The notes beneath the pieces were generated by a model that was not told where the DNA came from, ran no database searches, and saw only the letters and a list, made by a program, of their open reading frames with translations. A DNA stretch of 64,000 bases from Megasphaera cerevisiae DSM 20462 (GTDB taxonomy: Bacteria > Bacillota > Negativicutes > Veillonellales > Megasphaeraceae), in contig NZ_LEKT01000005.1 in NCBI RefSeq assembly GCF_001045675.1, positions 1 to 64,000 on the forward strand, written 5' to 3'. Each line of letters starts with the position of its first letter. Position 1 is the first letter of the stretch. The translations under genes were made by a program, and so were the position numbers. Of the stretch, positions 45,128 through 53,342 are shown piece after piece.

Positions 45128-46629
45128 ATATATGGAAAAAATACAACTATCTTTTGATACTGCTTGCAATCTCTTTATGGATTTGTTTTATTGGTAATAA
45201 TCAGCTTTTGATTACCGATCCGGTAGAATCAAACTATACGCTTACTGCCAAGGAAATGCTGGCAGCTGGTGATTATATTTCACCACGGATTTTTGGAAAT
45301 TATTGGTATGATAAACCCATTTTCTTTTATTGGGAATTGATCGCGGCTTTTTCCATGTTTGGCATGACCGAATTTGCTGCGCGTTTTTTTCCTGCTTTAT
45401 TTGGTGTCGCGGGAATCTTTTTGGCCTATTTCTTTACAGGACGCATTTATGATAAAAAAACAGCTTTTGTAACAGCCTTGATACTGATTACCTCATTGGA
45501 ATACTTTTATATTTCCAAAGCGGTTATTACGGATATGACATTATTTGTTACTTTTTCAGCGACTCTTATTTCTTTTTATCTGGCTTATAGTGAAAAGAAA
45601 ACGTATTTTTATTATATTGCCTATGCCTGCGCCGGTATTTCTGTTCTGACAAAGGGACCTGTCGGATTGGTACAACCCGGGCTTATTATTTTGCTGTTTT
45701 TGATTTGGCGGCGTGATATGAAGGCGTTACTGCATATGAAGCTTCTGACGGGATTATGCTTATTTACCATCAGTACCGGTTTATGGTATATTCCCATGTA
45801 TATAATGCATGACGGGAATTTTGTCAGTCAGTTTATCGGTGTCCATAATATATTGCGTGCGACTGTATCGGAGCATCCCCGGTATGATGTGTGGTACTAT
45901 TATATTATTATATTTTTTATGGGATTTTTCCCTTGGGTATTGACGCTGCCACTGGCTGTACAGAAATATCGGATTTGGGATAAATTACATCAAGGCAGGT
46001 ATATATGCCAACGCGTGTGTGCACCGAGTGCATTGGATATGAGGCTGCAATTTTTGATTTCATGGGTGATTGTTGTCTTTGTTTTTTATCAGTGTGTTGC
46101 TACTAAATATGTAACATATACATTCCCTTACATGATTCCTATTGCGATTGGATTTGCAGTATATCTTAGAGATCACAAAAAAATCATCCAAGTTATTGCC
46201 GGAATCAGTATTGCCGGATATACTGCATTGACTTTTTTGGTCGCCATACCGGCTTGCCGCGACGCTTCGGCATGGGATGCGGCGCAGATTGTAAGGGCTG
46301 CGGCAGACAATACTTCCTGTGTTGTTACCTATGGCGGGCGTTATCCCGTGTCATTGGCGTACTATTCCGGCTATGCTGCTAAAAGATTGAAACCCGCTGC
46401 CGATATTCCCGAAGTATTGCCAGGAAATATTAGTTGGAACGCTAAAAATGTCATGCCTTTTTTAGCTATCGAGGAAATACCCGTATCAGGATCCGTAATT
46501 GCTGTCATCCATGAAAAAGAAAAAAAAGTTTTTTTAGAGGAAATACCAGGACAATGGCAGCAGATTGGCAAAGGCGGAGTATGGTATATCTATCGCCGTA
46601 CTGCCGGATATGATACAATACATTTGTAA
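45124..46629 (+). CDS. ArnT/PMT-family membrane glycosyltransferase
   Basis: 501 residues, around ten hydrophobic helices. The N-terminus has the family hallmark in the first periplasmic loop: LLITDPVESNYTLTAKEMLA, then NYWYDKPIFFYWELIA, as in ArnT and related lipid-linked glycosyltransferases, plus LTKGPVGLVQPGLI. It probably transfers a sugar from a polyprenyl-phosphate carrier to lipid A or another envelope acceptor. Start ATG overlaps the epimerase stop. A role in resistance to cationic peptides is possible by analogy, not shown. Confidence 0.87.
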   Translation: MNIWKKYNYLLILLAISLWICFIGNNQLLITDPVESNYTLTAKEMLAAGDYISPRIFGNYWYDKPIFFYWELIAAFSMFGMTEFAARFFPALFGVAGIFLAYFFTGRIYDKKTAFVTALILITSLEYFYISKAVITDMTLFVTFSATLISFYLAYSEKKTYFYYIAYACAGISVLTKGPVGLVQPGLIILLFLIWRRDMKALLHMKLLTGLCLFTISTGLWYIPMYIMHDGNFVSQFIGVHNILRATVSEHPRYDVWYYYIIIFFMGFFPWVLTLPLAVQKYRIWDKLHQGRYICQRVCAPSALDMRLQFLISWVIVVFVFYQCVATKYVTYTFPYMIPIAIGFAVYLRDHKKIIQVIAGISIAGYTALTFLVAIPACRDASAWDAAQIVRAAADNTSCVVTYGGRYPVSLAYYSGYAAKRLKPAADIPEVLPGNISWNAKNVMPFLAIEEIPVSGSVIAVIHEKEKKVFLEEIPGQWQQIGKGGVWYIYRRTAGYDTIHL

Positions 46630-46656
46630 TGTTTAGTACCGGAAAGGGGCGATGGG

Positions 46657-47115
46657 ATGAAAATAGTAGATGGAACCAACCATTTAGATGCAATCAAAGC
46701 TTTGATTGTTGAATATACACAATCTCTCCAGCGTGATTTAACTTTTCAAGGACTGGCGGAAGAATTGGCTTGTTTAGAACGGAAATATGCTCCGCCGGCA
46801 GGAAGACTGCTGGCGGCCGTTACTGAAGAAGGTCACGTTGCCGGATGTGTGGCTTATCACCGTCACACGAATACACGGTGTGAGATGAAACGGCTGTATG
46901 TTCAGCCTGCATATCGTTGTGAACATACTGGACAGGTACTGATTGCGGCTATTATTGAGGCAGCACGTCAGGATGGCTATACTGAAATGGTTCTTGATAC
47001 GCTGTACCCCATGCAGCGTGCTATTTATTTATATAAGCAATTTGGTTTTGAGGAAATAGATGCCTACTATGATAATCCTATGAAAGACGTACTTTACATG
47101 AGAAAGGTTCTGTAA
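46657..47115 (+). CDS. GNAT-family N-acetyltransferase
   Basis: 152 residues. A GNAT fold with VAGCVAYHRHTNTRCEMKRLYVQPAYR, the acetyl-CoA-binding CEHTGQVLIAAIIEAARQDGY, and the C-terminal LYKQFGFEEIDAYYDNPMKDVLYMRK. Similar to YsnE/PhnO-like enzymes of unknown substrate. RBS GAAAGGGGCG. It lies 28 bases after the ArnT-like gene and may be part of that transcript. Confidence 0.85.
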   Translation: MKIVDGTNHLDAIKALIVEYTQSLQRDLTFQGLAEELACLERKYAPPAGRLLAAVTEEGHVAGCVAYHRHTNTRCEMKRLYVQPAYRCEHTGQVLIAAIIEAARQDGYTEMVLDTLYPMQRAIYLYKQFGFEEIDAYYDNPMKDVLYMRKVL

Positions 47116-47190
47116 AAAGAATATATAAGGGATCCATTATACCATAAATCTTTTTTAGTCATTTGTAACTGTGCTTTTATTGATATAGTT

Positions 47191-47224
47191 TTGTCACATA
47201 ACTGTAACTTTTGCGCCGTATACT
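47191..47224 (+). promoter_or_regulatory. Pho-box-like promoter
   Basis: TTGTCAC-ATAA-CTGTAAC (47191-47208) is a direct repeat with 7+4+7 geometry close to the classical PhoB box, followed by ten bases and -10 TATACT (47219-47224). This is the layout of PhoB-activated promoters. Confidence 0.5.
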
Positions 47225-47253
47225 AAATGTATCAACTAAAGGGAGTGATACAC

Positions 47254-47517
47254 ATGATGAAACGCATAAAAAACATATTTAAAATGACATTGGTATTGGC
47301 ATTGATGCTTACCACTTTCAGTGGAACCGCAGCTATACAGGCAGCTGGGCCGAGAGCACCATACCATTGGGATCAGCGGGATGATCGGAACCGACATCAT
47401 GATTGGGACAAGGATCACAGGGATCGTGACGAAAAAAAGGATGATAACGCCAATAAAAAGATTAATTGGGCATTAGGCTTGGCAGCAGTGGCAGCAGTGG
47501 TTGCGATTGCAAAATAA
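47254..47517 (+). CDS. Small exported His/Asp-rich protein
   Basis: 87 residues. A signal peptide (MMKRIKNIFKMTLVLALMLTTF, cleavage likely after IQA), a very polar segment of alternating His, Asp, Arg and Lys (HWDQRDDRNRHHDWDKDH and on), then a C-terminal hydrophobic helix (about 70-86, WALGLAAVAAVVAIA). The polar part could bind metal ions or polyphosphate (speculation). GGGAGTGA precedes the ATG. The gene has its own promoter with a Pho-box-like element and is followed by a terminator, so it is a free-standing regulated gene. I do not recognise the family. Confidence 0.75.
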   Translation: MMKRIKNIFKMTLVLALMLTTFSGTAAIQAAGPRAPYHWDQRDDRNRHHDWDKDHRDRDEKKDDNANKKINWALGLAAVAAVVAIAK

Positions 47518-47576
47518 TAAACAAATAAAAGAACCATTGAAAAAAATTCTTGTATCATATGAAAAGCTGTCATATA

Positions 47577-47628
47577 TAAAAAGCTTTATCTGCAAATACG
47601 CATTATTAGCAGATGAAGCTTTTTTTGA
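47577..47628 (+). terminator. Terminator after the small exported protein
   Basis: AAAAAGCTT-ATCTGC pairs with GCAGAT-AAGCTTTTT, loop of about 15, T7 tail. Confidence 0.8.
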
Positions 47629-47763
47629 CTTTATAAGAAAAAAAGACAGTCCTGTATTTCCAATTTCTTTTTTATCATGATTTGCTTAAAATATTTGGTT
47701 TATAAAAGATAAATATATGAAATATATCAAGAATACGCATCTTTGTAGATAGAGTACAATTAA

Positions 47764-47888
47764 GTTCGCAAAAGTAAAAAAAGGAAAAAGCCATCAAAAC
47801 TCCGAAAATCCTAAAATTATTACCGAGCTTCAACTACAATTAGCAAAGACTGCTTAATCCCATTCGGAGGTTGATGGTTTTTGCGAAC
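47764..47888. mobile_element. Short remnant with terminal inverted repeats, probably from an insertion sequence
   Basis: Ends GTTCGCAAAA and TTTTGCGAAC are inverted. A second inverted pair inside (CCATCA...CTCCGAA against TTCGGAG...TGATGG) is matched imperfectly. A short frame in the middle reads KSHQNSENPKIITELQLQLA then stop, like the tail of a transposase. The rest of the 580-base gap (47629-48050) is AT-rich and empty. The family cannot be named. Confidence 0.4.
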
Positions 47889-48051
47889 ATTGCTTGACAC
47901 TATCCACAAAGCCCTATTTTATGCTGTTTTGAATGAATTTGAATAAATTTAATATATATGCTGGTATTACAAGAATAAGTATATCTTTTGTAAAAAAATG
48001 CCATAGAAAAATATGTTTTCAGCCGCAGCTATTAAATTTGATGCTATCAAA

Positions 48052-48090
48052 AAAAGTCCGCTGAGCATGATGCTTCTCTGCGGACTTTAG
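48052..48090 (-). terminator. Terminator of the M29 aminopeptidase gene
   Basis: AAAGTCCGC / GCGGACTTT stem with inner GAGCATGATGCTTCTC pairing; T7 on the minus strand. Confidence 0.75.
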
Positions 48091-48098
48091 CCGGAATT

Positions 48099-49331
48099 CT
48101 ATTGCACCCAATCTCCCTTTGTAAATATAGGAACAGGCATACCATCCTTGGTAGTGCCGGTAATGGCAAGGTCTTTTGAACCGACCATGAAGTCGACATG
48201 AATCATAGAGTCGTTGATACCTGCCTTGGCGGCATCTTTTTTGGAAAGGGCGGCGCCGTTTTCAAGGCATGTCGGATAGGCCGCACCTAAAGCTAAATGG
48301 CAGGACGCATTTTCATCAAAAAGCGTTTCATAAAACAGAATATTCGATAATGAAATGGGGGAATGATATGGAATCAGGGCAACTTCGCCAAGGCGGCAAG
48401 CGCCTTCGTCGATGGTGATAAGTTGCTGAAGAATATCTTCACCCTTTTCGGCGTGTACTTCTATTACTTTGCCGTCTTTAAATGTCAAATTGAAGTTATC
48501 AATGATATTCCCGTTATAGACAAGTGGTTTGGTATTGTACACAATGCCATTTACGTTATTTGCCTGTGGTGCTGAGTAAATTTCCTCTGTAGGGATATTG
48601 GCGTTAAAAAGAATGTGGTTGGCAGTTTCTTCTGTACCGCCCTGCCAGACATGTGTTTCAGGAAGGCCGATTGTTAAATCAGTTCCCAGCGAATTTGTAT
48701 AATGAAGACTGATGAAATGGTGTTCTGTCATCCAAGTGCGGCGTACAAGCAGCGTTTTTAGATGAGCATCCCAATCTGCCATAGGATCTGAGCCGTCTGC
48801 ACGAGACGAATGAATAATTTGTTTCCATAATAATTCATAGGCCTCTTCTTCCGTTTGCTTTGGATATAGGAGATGGGCCCAGATGCGACTGGGGACAGCT
48901 GCGACCAGCCATGTTGTTTTTGAGGCCATCATGCCATCTATGTATTCCTTAAGAGCTGTGTTTTGTGCTTTTTGCCAGGCAAAGATTTTTTTAGTGTCAA
49001 TGCCATTCATTAAATATGGATTAGCCGAAATAAGACTCAGAAATGCGGCACCCTTGTGGTAATAATAGAGACTGAAATCGCGGCGCCAGTCTGGCAGTGT
49101 GTCAAATTGCGCAATCGTTTCGTATTCATATCGGAGCCGGGAAGTAGTATCACAGCGCCAGTTGAATACGACTTGAGAAGCACCATACTCATAGGCTTCC
49201 TTTGTCAAAATGGCAGTAAATTCACTGGCTTCAACAGGTGTATTTACGACGAGAATTTGTCCCTTTTGTATGTTAAGGCCTTTTTTTAAAAGTACCTTTG
49301 CATAAGCTTGCAGGGTATGATTTGATACCAT
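48099..49331 (-). CDS. M29-family aminopeptidase (AmpS/PepS type)
   Basis: 410 residues. N-terminal domain (LNIQKGQILVVNTPVEASEF), then the metal-site domain with conserved stretches LHYTNSLGTDLTIGLPETHVWQGG, IPTEEIYSAPQANNVNG, DEGACRLGEVALIPYHSPI, and IHVDFMVGSKDLAITG. These cytosolic dimetal enzymes release N-terminal residues from peptides. The ATG at 49329-49331 follows AAGGAG; a GTG nine bases upstream is within reach but worse. Monocistronic, with its own terminator. Confidence 0.93.
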   Translation of the reverse strand: MVSNHTLQAYAKVLLKKGLNIQKGQILVVNTPVEASEFTAILTKEAYEYGASQVVFNWRCDTTSRLRYEYETIAQFDTLPDWRRDFSLYYYHKGAAFLSLISANPYLMNGIDTKKIFAWQKAQNTALKEYIDGMMASKTTWLVAAVPSRIWAHLLYPKQTEEEAYELLWKQIIHSSRADGSDPMADWDAHLKTLLVRRTWMTEHHFISLHYTNSLGTDLTIGLPETHVWQGGTEETANHILFNANIPTEEIYSAPQANNVNGIVYNTKPLVYNGNIIDNFNLTFKDGKVIEVHAEKGEDILQQLITIDEGACRLGEVALIPYHSPISLSNILFYETLFDENASCHLALGAAYPTCLENGAALSKKDAAKAGINDSMIHVDFMVGSKDLAITGTTKDGMPVPIFTKGDWVQ

Positions 49332-49376
49332 AATAGTCACTCCTTATACATAATAGATTCATACTATAATACTATA

Positions 49377-50717
49377 TTATACATGATGAAATGCCGTGTG
49401 TTTCCATAAACGGTAGTTAAGAGCCGTTGCGTTGATGGCCAGACTGATGATTAAGCCGAGCCAATATCCATACGGGCCATAGGAAGTCATATGAGCGAGC
49501 GCATAACCCATGGGGACGCTGATGAGCCAATAGGTGATGAACGCGACGTAGGTAATGATTTTGACATCTTTATAGCCTCGCAGCACGCCCTGGACAGGAG
49601 TACCCGCCGCATCAAAAAAGGTAAAAGCCATCGCATATAATAAAAAACATCGAATTGCCCCCAGTGCATGTACATCCGAGGTAAAAACAGCACTGATAGG
49701 ATCCAAAAAGATATAAGTCGCCGTAAAGGTGATGACTGCAATCGCAAATGCGGTTATTTGGCAAAGAATCGCATATTGACGAGCGGCTATATAATTTTTG
49801 GCGCCCACCTCATAACCGACAATGATCGTCGCTGCCAGACTGACACTCCACGGAAAGGTGTACATTAACGTCGCATAACTGATGGCAGCTTGATTGGTTG
49901 CCAGATAAAGTGTTCCGAATTCAGACATAAGAAGACTGACGATACTAAAGAGGCTCGTTTCACAAAATACAGCAATGAAAATAGGAATGCCCAGCCGCAG
50001 CTGGTGCAGGCAATGAATCCAGCTGACAGGCCGAAAAGTCGTCCATAAATGATAGGATCGAAACGGTTTTTTACATTGCAGAATAATGACAAAAATAAAA
50101 AAAGAAACCCATGAAGCAATCATGATCGCATATCCTGTGCCAACTCCGCCCATAGGCGCAATTCCCAAGCCGCCAAAAACTAAAAGCCGGAATAAGCATA
50201 GTGTAATAATCAGATTCGTTATGAGAATTGCCATGGAGATATGAGTCAGGCCATGCGCGTCCACAACATAGCGCATCGTAGCCTGCATGAAAATGGGGAG
50301 AATGCCGAAGGACAGCGCAATAAGATATTGTTTGGCAATCGCATATACGGCAGGTTCCAGATTCATTATATTTAGAAAAGGAATCAACAATGCGTAGCCG
50401 AGCGTCAAGGTGATAATTGTGAAAAATATAGAAATATACAATCCCTGCATGATCTGCGTGGGAATTCGTTTTGCTTTTTTGGCGCCGCGCAGCTGGGCAA
50501 TAATGGGAGAAATTCCAAAAAAAATCCCGCATACACCGGCAAAAACCGGATACCAGATATTAACAGCAACAGCCACACCTGCTAAGTCGACGGTACCGGC
50601 CTGTCCGCTGAAAATACTGCTGAATACACTGGTTCCGACTTGTGCTATTTGAGTCAGCAGAAGAGGAGCAAACAGAATAAGAAAATGCCTGAGTTGATAT
50701 AACTGGGGGAAATGCAT
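49377..50717 (-). CDS. MATE-family efflux transporter
   Basis: 446 residues, twelve hydrophobic helices. MATE features in both halves: LLTQIAQVGTSVFSSIFSGQAGTVDLAGVAVAVNIW, CGIFFGISPIIAQLRGA in the first, YATLMYTFPWSVSLAATIIVGYEVGA in the second. Sodium- or proton-driven export of cationic drugs or metabolites is the family role; the substrate is unknown. RBS AGGAGG before ATG 50717. It lies just after the rpsT terminator, so it probably has its own promoter. Confidence 0.93.
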   Translation of the reverse strand: MHFPQLYQLRHFLILFAPLLLTQIAQVGTSVFSSIFSGQAGTVDLAGVAVAVNIWYPVFAGVCGIFFGISPIIAQLRGAKKAKRIPTQIMQGLYISIFFTIITLTLGYALLIPFLNIMNLEPAVYAIAKQYLIALSFGILPIFMQATMRYVVDAHGLTHISMAILITNLIITLCLFRLLVFGGLGIAPMGGVGTGYAIMIASWVSFFIFVIILQCKKPFRSYHLWTTFRPVSWIHCLHQLRLGIPIFIAVFCETSLFSIVSLLMSEFGTLYLATNQAAISYATLMYTFPWSVSLAATIIVGYEVGAKNYIAARQYAILCQITAFAIAVITFTATYIFLDPISAVFTSDVHALGAIRCFLLYAMAFTFFDAAGTPVQGVLRGYKDVKIITYVAFITYWLISVPMGYALAHMTSYGPYGYWLGLIISLAINATALNYRLWKHTAFHHV

Positions 50718-50738
50718 ACAGCCTCCTTTTTAATACGA

Positions 50739-50768
50739 AAACAAGCCCCGTTAAAAGCGGGGCTTGGT
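50739..50768 (-). terminator. Terminator of rpsT
   Basis: AAGCCCCG / CGGGGCTT stem (50743-50750 with 50758-50765), T-rich tail on the minus strand. Confidence 0.8.
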
Positions 50769-50779
50769 CGGCATTTAGA

Positions 50780-51046
50780 TTATTTTTCCAAGGCATTGAC
50801 TTTAGCAGCCAAGCGGGATTTTTTGCGAGCAGCACTATTTTTATGAATAACGCCCTTTTGAGCGGCAGTATCGATTACACTGCTGGCTTTATCAAATGCT
50901 TTTTTAACAGCTTCAGCGTCACCGGCTGTGATTGCTTCTGTTGTACGGCGAATCGCGGTATGTACGGAAGATTTTACTTTGGAATTGGCTTCGTGACGAG
51001 CTGCGTCTTTGACCATCGTTTTGATATTTGATTTAATTTGCGGCAA
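50780..51046 (-). CDS. rpsT: 30S ribosomal protein S20
   Basis: 88 residues: LPQIKSNIKTMVKDAARHEANSK, RRTTEAITAGDAEAVKKAF, IDTAAQKGVIHKNSAARKKSRLAAKVNAL, the three-helix bundle of S20 that binds 16S rRNA. The start is a TTG (51044-51046), with GGAGGTG six bases upstream; the GTG inside that ribosome site is not the start. A rare TTG start is known for S20 in other bacteria, where it serves autoregulation. Confidence 0.94.
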   Translation of the reverse strand: MPQIKSNIKTMVKDAARHEANSKVKSSVHTAIRRTTEAITAGDAEAVKKAFDKASSVIDTAAQKGVIHKNSAARKKSRLAAKVNALEK

Positions 51047-51084
51047 TTGGTTCACCTCCCTAAATTACAAGAACACTAATAAAT

Positions 51085-51113
51085 ATTTTATCATAGGACA
51101 CGTGAAAAATCAA
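51085..51113 (-). promoter_or_regulatory. rpsT promoter
   Basis: Minus strand: TTGATT (51113-51108), 17 bases, TAAAAT (51090-51085), about 40 bases before the TTG start. Confidence 0.6.
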
Positions 51114-51121
51114 TAGATAAA

Positions 51122-52087
51122 TTAAGCCTTGCCAGCAGAACCGAGTACATATTCGATTTTGTGTGCGACAATGTCATGAACGCACTGCCGTCCGTCCGTC
51201 AAATACTGGCGCGGGTCAAAATGATCTGGATGAGCGAACAGATGCTGGCGTACACCGGCTGTCAAGCCAAGCCGCAAATCGGAATCAATATTGATTTTGC
51301 ATACGGACATAGAGGCTGCTTTGCGGAGCTGATCTTCAGGAATACCAATCGCATCGGCTAATTTACCGCCGTTGGCATTGATAATTTTTACGTATTCGGG
51401 AACAACGGAAGAGGCGCCGTGCAGTACGATCGGGAACATGGGAAGTCGTTTGGAAACTTCTTCTAAAATGTCAAAGCGGAGTGTGGGGGGAACCAGCACG
51501 CCCTGTTTGTTGCGGGTACATTGTGCTGGCGTGAATTTGTAAGCACCATGACTTGTCCCGATAGCGATAGCCAACGAATCGACACCGGTACGGCCAACAA
51601 ATTCTTCCACTTCTTCCGGACGGGTATAGGAGGCTTCGTGTGCGGCCACCTTGACATCGTCTTCAATACCGGCCAGCTGGCCTAATTCACCTTCTACGAC
51701 AACGCCGTGCGCGTGAGCATATTCGACGACTTTTTTTGTCAGGGCGATATTATCTTCAAAGGAATGTTTGGAGCCGTCTATCATAACGGATGTAAAGCCA
51801 TCGTCAATGCAATCTTTGCAGGTTTCAAAATCTGCGCCATGGTCAAGATGCAGCGCAACGGGAAGATCGTGTACTTCCAAGGCAGCTTCCAGAAGATGCT
51901 TCAAGTAGGCTGGTTTGGCGTATTTTCTGGCACCGGCTGAAGCCTGAAGAATAATAGGGGAGTTCAGCTCGGCTGCTGCCTCCGTTACGCCCTGAACAAT
52001 TTCCATGTTGTTAATGTTGAAAGCGCCGATAGCGTATTTTCCTTCATACGCTTTTTTAAACATTTCTGTAGTTCCAATTAATGGCAT
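51122..52087 (-). CDS. fba: Class II fructose-bisphosphate aldolase
   Basis: 321 residues. Zinc ligands and substrate motifs: ALHLDHGADFETCKDCID, EGELGQLAGIEDDV, IAIGTSHGAYKF, VLHGASSVVPEY and KINIDSDLRLG. It splits or forms fructose-1,6-bisphosphate in glycolysis and gluconeogenesis. Start ATG with AGGAGGAATG-like site upstream. It is about 320 residues, the long class IIB type. Downstream of the RluA-type gene with a short gap. Confidence 0.95.
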   Translation of the reverse strand: MPLIGTTEMFKKAYEGKYAIGAFNINNMEIVQGVTEAAAELNSPIILQASAGARKYAKPAYLKHLLEAALEVHDLPVALHLDHGADFETCKDCIDDGFTSVMIDGSKHSFEDNIALTKKVVEYAHAHGVVVEGELGQLAGIEDDVKVAAHEASYTRPEEVEEFVGRTGVDSLAIAIGTSHGAYKFTPAQCTRNKQGVLVPPTLRFDILEEVSKRLPMFPIVLHGASSVVPEYVKIINANGGKLADAIGIPEDQLRKAASMSVCKINIDSDLRLGLTAGVRQHLFAHPDHFDPRQYLTDGRQCVHDIVAHKIEYVLGSAGKA

Positions 52088-52115
52088 TTGACATTCCTCC
52101 TAATAATTATTGAAA

Positions 52116-53003
52116 TTATAGAGTTAGTATATAATTCCATCCGGCCTGCCGGACAAGAGCTGCCATGTCAGCAGGTAAATGGGAATTAATCGTAATAAAC
52201 TGATGAGTCATGGGATGTATAAACTGCACGCAATACGCATGTAAGGCTTGACGATTCATCAGAAGTCGTGAGCCTCCGTATAAATCATCTCCTACCAACG
52301 GATAGCCTAAATAACTGGCGTGTACCCGGATTTGATGTGTTCTGCCTGTATGCAGGCAAACCTGAACCAGACTGTATGATGCGCCGGCTGCAAGACAGGT
52401 AAAATCAGACCATGCGGCCTTTCCCGTCAGCAAAACCTGACGTTTAATAATACTGTCAGGACAGCGTCCAATAGGAAAATGGACAGAAACCGAGGGGCTG
52501 GGAAATCGGCCCTCGGTGCAGGCGAGATATAATCGCTTGTATCCGTAATCGTTTTTATCAAAAGAAGATTGGATTTGCGGTTCTTTAGCGATCATGCACA
52601 ACCCTGACGTATTTCTGTCCAGTCGGTGCATCGGATGATAGGAACAGTGCTGTCCCGTTTGCTGGTAATAGTAAGCAACACCGTTGGCAAGTGTGCCGTC
52701 GTGTGCGCCGGAAGTGGGATGCATGAGCAGTCCTGCCGGTTTGTCGATGACCAAAAGATAGTCATCCTCATAAGCAATTGAAAAATCAATCGGTTCAGGA
52801 GTAAAAGAATTTTTTTCAGGAAGTTCGACTCGGAGGACATCCCCGGTCTGAACAAAATCTCTTGTCGATGCCGGCCGGCCGTTGATTGTACACTGCCCGG
52901 CATGTTTGATGCGGCGGCGCAGTGAAGATGAAACACCGAAATGACGTAAGGCTCCAAGAAAGGAGGTCGGTTTAGTAATGAATCCAACTGTAAAATGAAT
53001 CAT
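52116..53003 (-). CDS. RluA-family rRNA/tRNA pseudouridine synthase
   Basis: 295 residues. A short S4-like N-terminal region (LRRRIKHAGQCTINGRPASTRDFVQTGD), then the synthase domain with IDKPAGLLMHPTSG, the catalytic Asp in MHRLDRNTSG, and LHTGRTHQIRVHASYLGYPLVGDDLYGG. Which uridine it modifies cannot be told by eye. The start ATG follows AAAGGAT. The 339-base gap upstream belongs to the dnaG promoter region. Confidence 0.92.
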   Translation of the reverse strand: MIHFTVGFITKPTSFLGALRHFGVSSSLRRRIKHAGQCTINGRPASTRDFVQTGDVLRVELPEKNSFTPEPIDFSIAYEDDYLLVIDKPAGLLMHPTSGAHDGTLANGVAYYYQQTGQHCSYHPMHRLDRNTSGLCMIAKEPQIQSSFDKNDYGYKRLYLACTEGRFPSPSVSVHFPIGRCPDSIIKRQVLLTGKAAWSDFTCLAAGASYSLVQVCLHTGRTHQIRVHASYLGYPLVGDDLYGGSRLLMNRQALHAYCVQFIHPMTHQFITINSHLPADMAALVRQAGWNYILTL

Positions 53004-53160
53004 TTATATATCCTTTATCATTATTCTATACCTTATTATACATAACAGATACAAATAAATCCATATATTTTTCTGCCTACGTGGGCTGTTTTTCAGCCCA
53101 TGACTGATCAAAGAGCCATATGCCGCAATAAAGTCATAGAACAGAAAAAATAAAAGGTAG

Positions 53161-53190
53161 TTGACGGGATACTATTGAATATATTATTAT
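53161..53190 (+). promoter_or_regulatory. Candidate promoter of dnaG-rpoD
   Basis: TTGACG (53161-53166), 18-base spacer, TATTAT (53185-53190). The 339-base gap before dnaG otherwise holds only a small GGGCTG/CAGCCC hairpin near 53087-53101. Confidence 0.45.
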
Positions 53191-53342
53191 AAAAGTCGTT
53201 ATGTATATTTGAAAGAGTACAGCATATATACGTGAATATCATGGCCATATTGCTATATCAGTTGTGCCATAAAAGAAGGAATTTGAAGGGTATATAGAGA
53301 ATATTATAATCGTCAAGTAATTTTAGAATACAGGTGATGGGC

